Shown: positions 63,122 through 64,000 of the stretch, in pieces
Layout: every line of letters begins with the position of its first letter
How positions within the stretch are numbered: position 1 is the stretch's first letter
Source of the DNA: JAAZGD01 sp964489555
GTDB lineage: Bacteria > Bacillota > Clostridia > Peptostreptococcales > Anaerovoracaceae
DNA length: 64,000 bases
Assembly: GCA_964489555.1 (NCBI GenBank)
Contig: CAZAZF010000009.1
Span: 7,157 to 71,156 of the forward strand
Direction: 5' to 3'
Notes under the pieces: model-generated
Told to the model about the DNA's origin: nothing
The model's input: only the letters and a program-made list of their open reading frames with translations
Database searches by the model: none
Made by a program: the position numbers and the translations under genes

Positions 63122-63754
63122 CTATCTTCCAAAAATGGATTTCAACAGGTTTTGAAGAAAGCTGACCGTACCGGTCTGGGAATTTTCAAAAACATTGGCC
63201 TGAACCGGCTGGGCCGTCTTTTCTTTCAGGAACACAATATGTTCTGTGGTGTAAAGCACGGTTTCTCCCGGACCCATGGTATCAATTTTTACCTTGTACA
63301 CGCCCACCGAAAGATTTTCTACCTTCTTGGTAAAAAAGGCCAAATTGCCGGTGGAAGTAAAGAATACCGGCTCCATCACCCATCCTTGGAGCACCTGAAT
63401 GGCTGGCTCTGCGACCAGGGCAGTACCAGAAACAATGGCGGTTCTTTCGGAACGCACTTTGCTCCATTCATCAAATGTAAGGGCAACCGGATTGCCGTTG
63501 CTATCGTTCTTCACCTGCTTATATAAGTTGACTCGAATGGTTTCCGGGGCCGTTAGCTTGACAGAAATCAGCAAGCTGCTGGAATACACCGTAGTTCCAT
63601 CCAGAGGATTTACTACCGTTACGGCCGGATCCTCTGCCCCATAGACATCCGACATTGAGAAAAAGGAGAACATGCCAAATAACAAGGTCAACGTGAGCAA
63701 CCCTGCCAGAAGTTTTTTTCCGATGAAATTTTGAAAACTTTTTTGACAAAACAT
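63122..63754 (-). CDS. Secreted protein with Ig-like domain, unknown function
   Basis: 210 residues from ATG 63754 behind AAGGAG. Signal peptide (KKLLAGLLTLTLLFGMFSFFSMSDVYGA), then a beta-rich part that begins DPAVTVVNPLDGTTVYSSSLLISVKL, like a surface Ig-like module. No family recognised. It lies 32 bases upstream of the yycH-like gene, where walK would be expected, so it may belong to the same transcript. Confidence 0.7.
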   Translation of the reverse strand: MFCQKSFQNFIGKKLLAGLLTLTLLFGMFSFFSMSDVYGAEDPAVTVVNPLDGTTVYSSSLLISVKLTAPETIRVNLYKQVKNDSNGNPVALTFDEWSKVRSERTAIVSGTALVAEPAIQVLQGWVMEPVFFTSTGNLAFFTKKVENLSVGVYKVKIDTMGPGETVLYTTEHIVFLKEKTAQPVQANVFENSQTGTVSFLQNLLKSIFGR

Positions 63755-63887
63755 TACATTTCTCCTTATCATACAGTACCAATATACCACGGGAATGTTA
63801 CAACCATATTACAACAGAATTAAACTGCCTTTACATCCTCCCCTGTCACCGGTTGCACCCCTCTTGGTCCTGGTGTACAATGTCTCT

Positions 63888-63980
63888 ATGAAACCATTAA
63901 ACATTTACACAGACGGGGCATGCTCCGGCAATCAAAATCAGGAAAACCCGTCTTTCGAAGTTAACACCATAAATCATTAG
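63888..63980 (+). pseudogene. rnhA: RNase HI, 5' remnant broken near the window edge
   Basis: The first residues, LNIYTDGACSGNQNQENP, are the start of RNase HI, including the first catalytic aspartate (D9). RNase HI should continue with GGWG, but after NQENP the frame reads SFEVNTINH and stops at TAG 978-980 (63978-63980). The break is near 63949. It looks interrupted by inserted DNA whose far end lies outside the window; a sequencing or assembly break is possible. Confidence 0.65.
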
Positions 63981-64000
63981 GAGCAAATTGAATACGAAAA

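Overview
The window reads as chromosomal DNA of a Gram-positive-type, strictly anaerobic, amino-acid-fermenting clostridium. The evidence is a near-complete oxidative ornithine degradation cluster (ord, ortA, ortB, oraS, oraE and a MutL-like reactivator), many S-layer-homology (SLH) surface proteins, sigma-54-controlled catabolic operons, and a walHIJ-rlmH block. The gene set resembles Tindallia/Alkaliphilus/Natronincola-like Clostridia. That placement is inference from gene content, not from a search.

Layout. 1-2.6 kb: accessory DNA with RelBE remnants, an ORF6N protein with a PLD-like tail, and a tyrosine recombinase. 2.6-3.9 kb: a DUF4143-type AAA ATPase. 4.2-19 kb: a cell-surface region with five SLH proteins, one of which carries a TolC-like domain, a giant 1820-residue secreted protein coupled to an SLH gene, and a PAS-GGDEF diguanylate cyclase. 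19.1-34 kb: a catabolic regulon with two sigma-54 activators, a TRAP transporter, a pair of hydroxyacid-dehydrogenase-like genes, and a tight operon of class III aminotransferase, archaeal-type (type II) GAPDH, archaeal-type PGK, malic enzyme and LarA-type nickel racemase. I read well-spaced -24/-12 promoters before the operon, before the transporter and before the dehydrogenases. 34-35.7 kb: CDF transporter, TSCPD protein, small membrane protein. 35.8-44.7 kb: ornithine operon, an ArsR-type regulator and a RocR-like sigma-54 activator, with a fourth sigma-54 promoter and a duplicated 18-bp palindrome (GTGCAAA-N4-TTTGCAC). 44.8-53.2 kb: one huge repeat-rich SLH protein interrupted by a 100-N scaffold gap. 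53.4-57 kb: an AAA/TPR/LuxR regulator. 57-64 kb: cold-shock protein, NhaA, HD protein, RlmH, WalJ, YycI, YycH, a secreted protein, and a disrupted RNase HI start at the right edge.

How the genes may work together. The ornithine enzymes convert D-ornithine to 2,4-diaminopentanoate, then 2-amino-4-oxopentanoate, then alanine plus acetyl-CoA. The 19-34 kb regulon is the most interesting part. I propose that the aminotransferase makes a hydroxy-semialdehyde, GAPDH and PGK homologues turn it into an acid with ATP formation, and LarA plus malic enzyme carry the resulting malate to pyruvate. 4-Amino-3-hydroxybutyrate is the best-fitting substrate, because malate semialdehyde is a carboxylate analogue of glyceraldehyde-3-phosphate. 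The PGK homologue also lacks one basic residue of the usual 3-phosphoglycerate site. This pathway is inference and needs biochemical proof.
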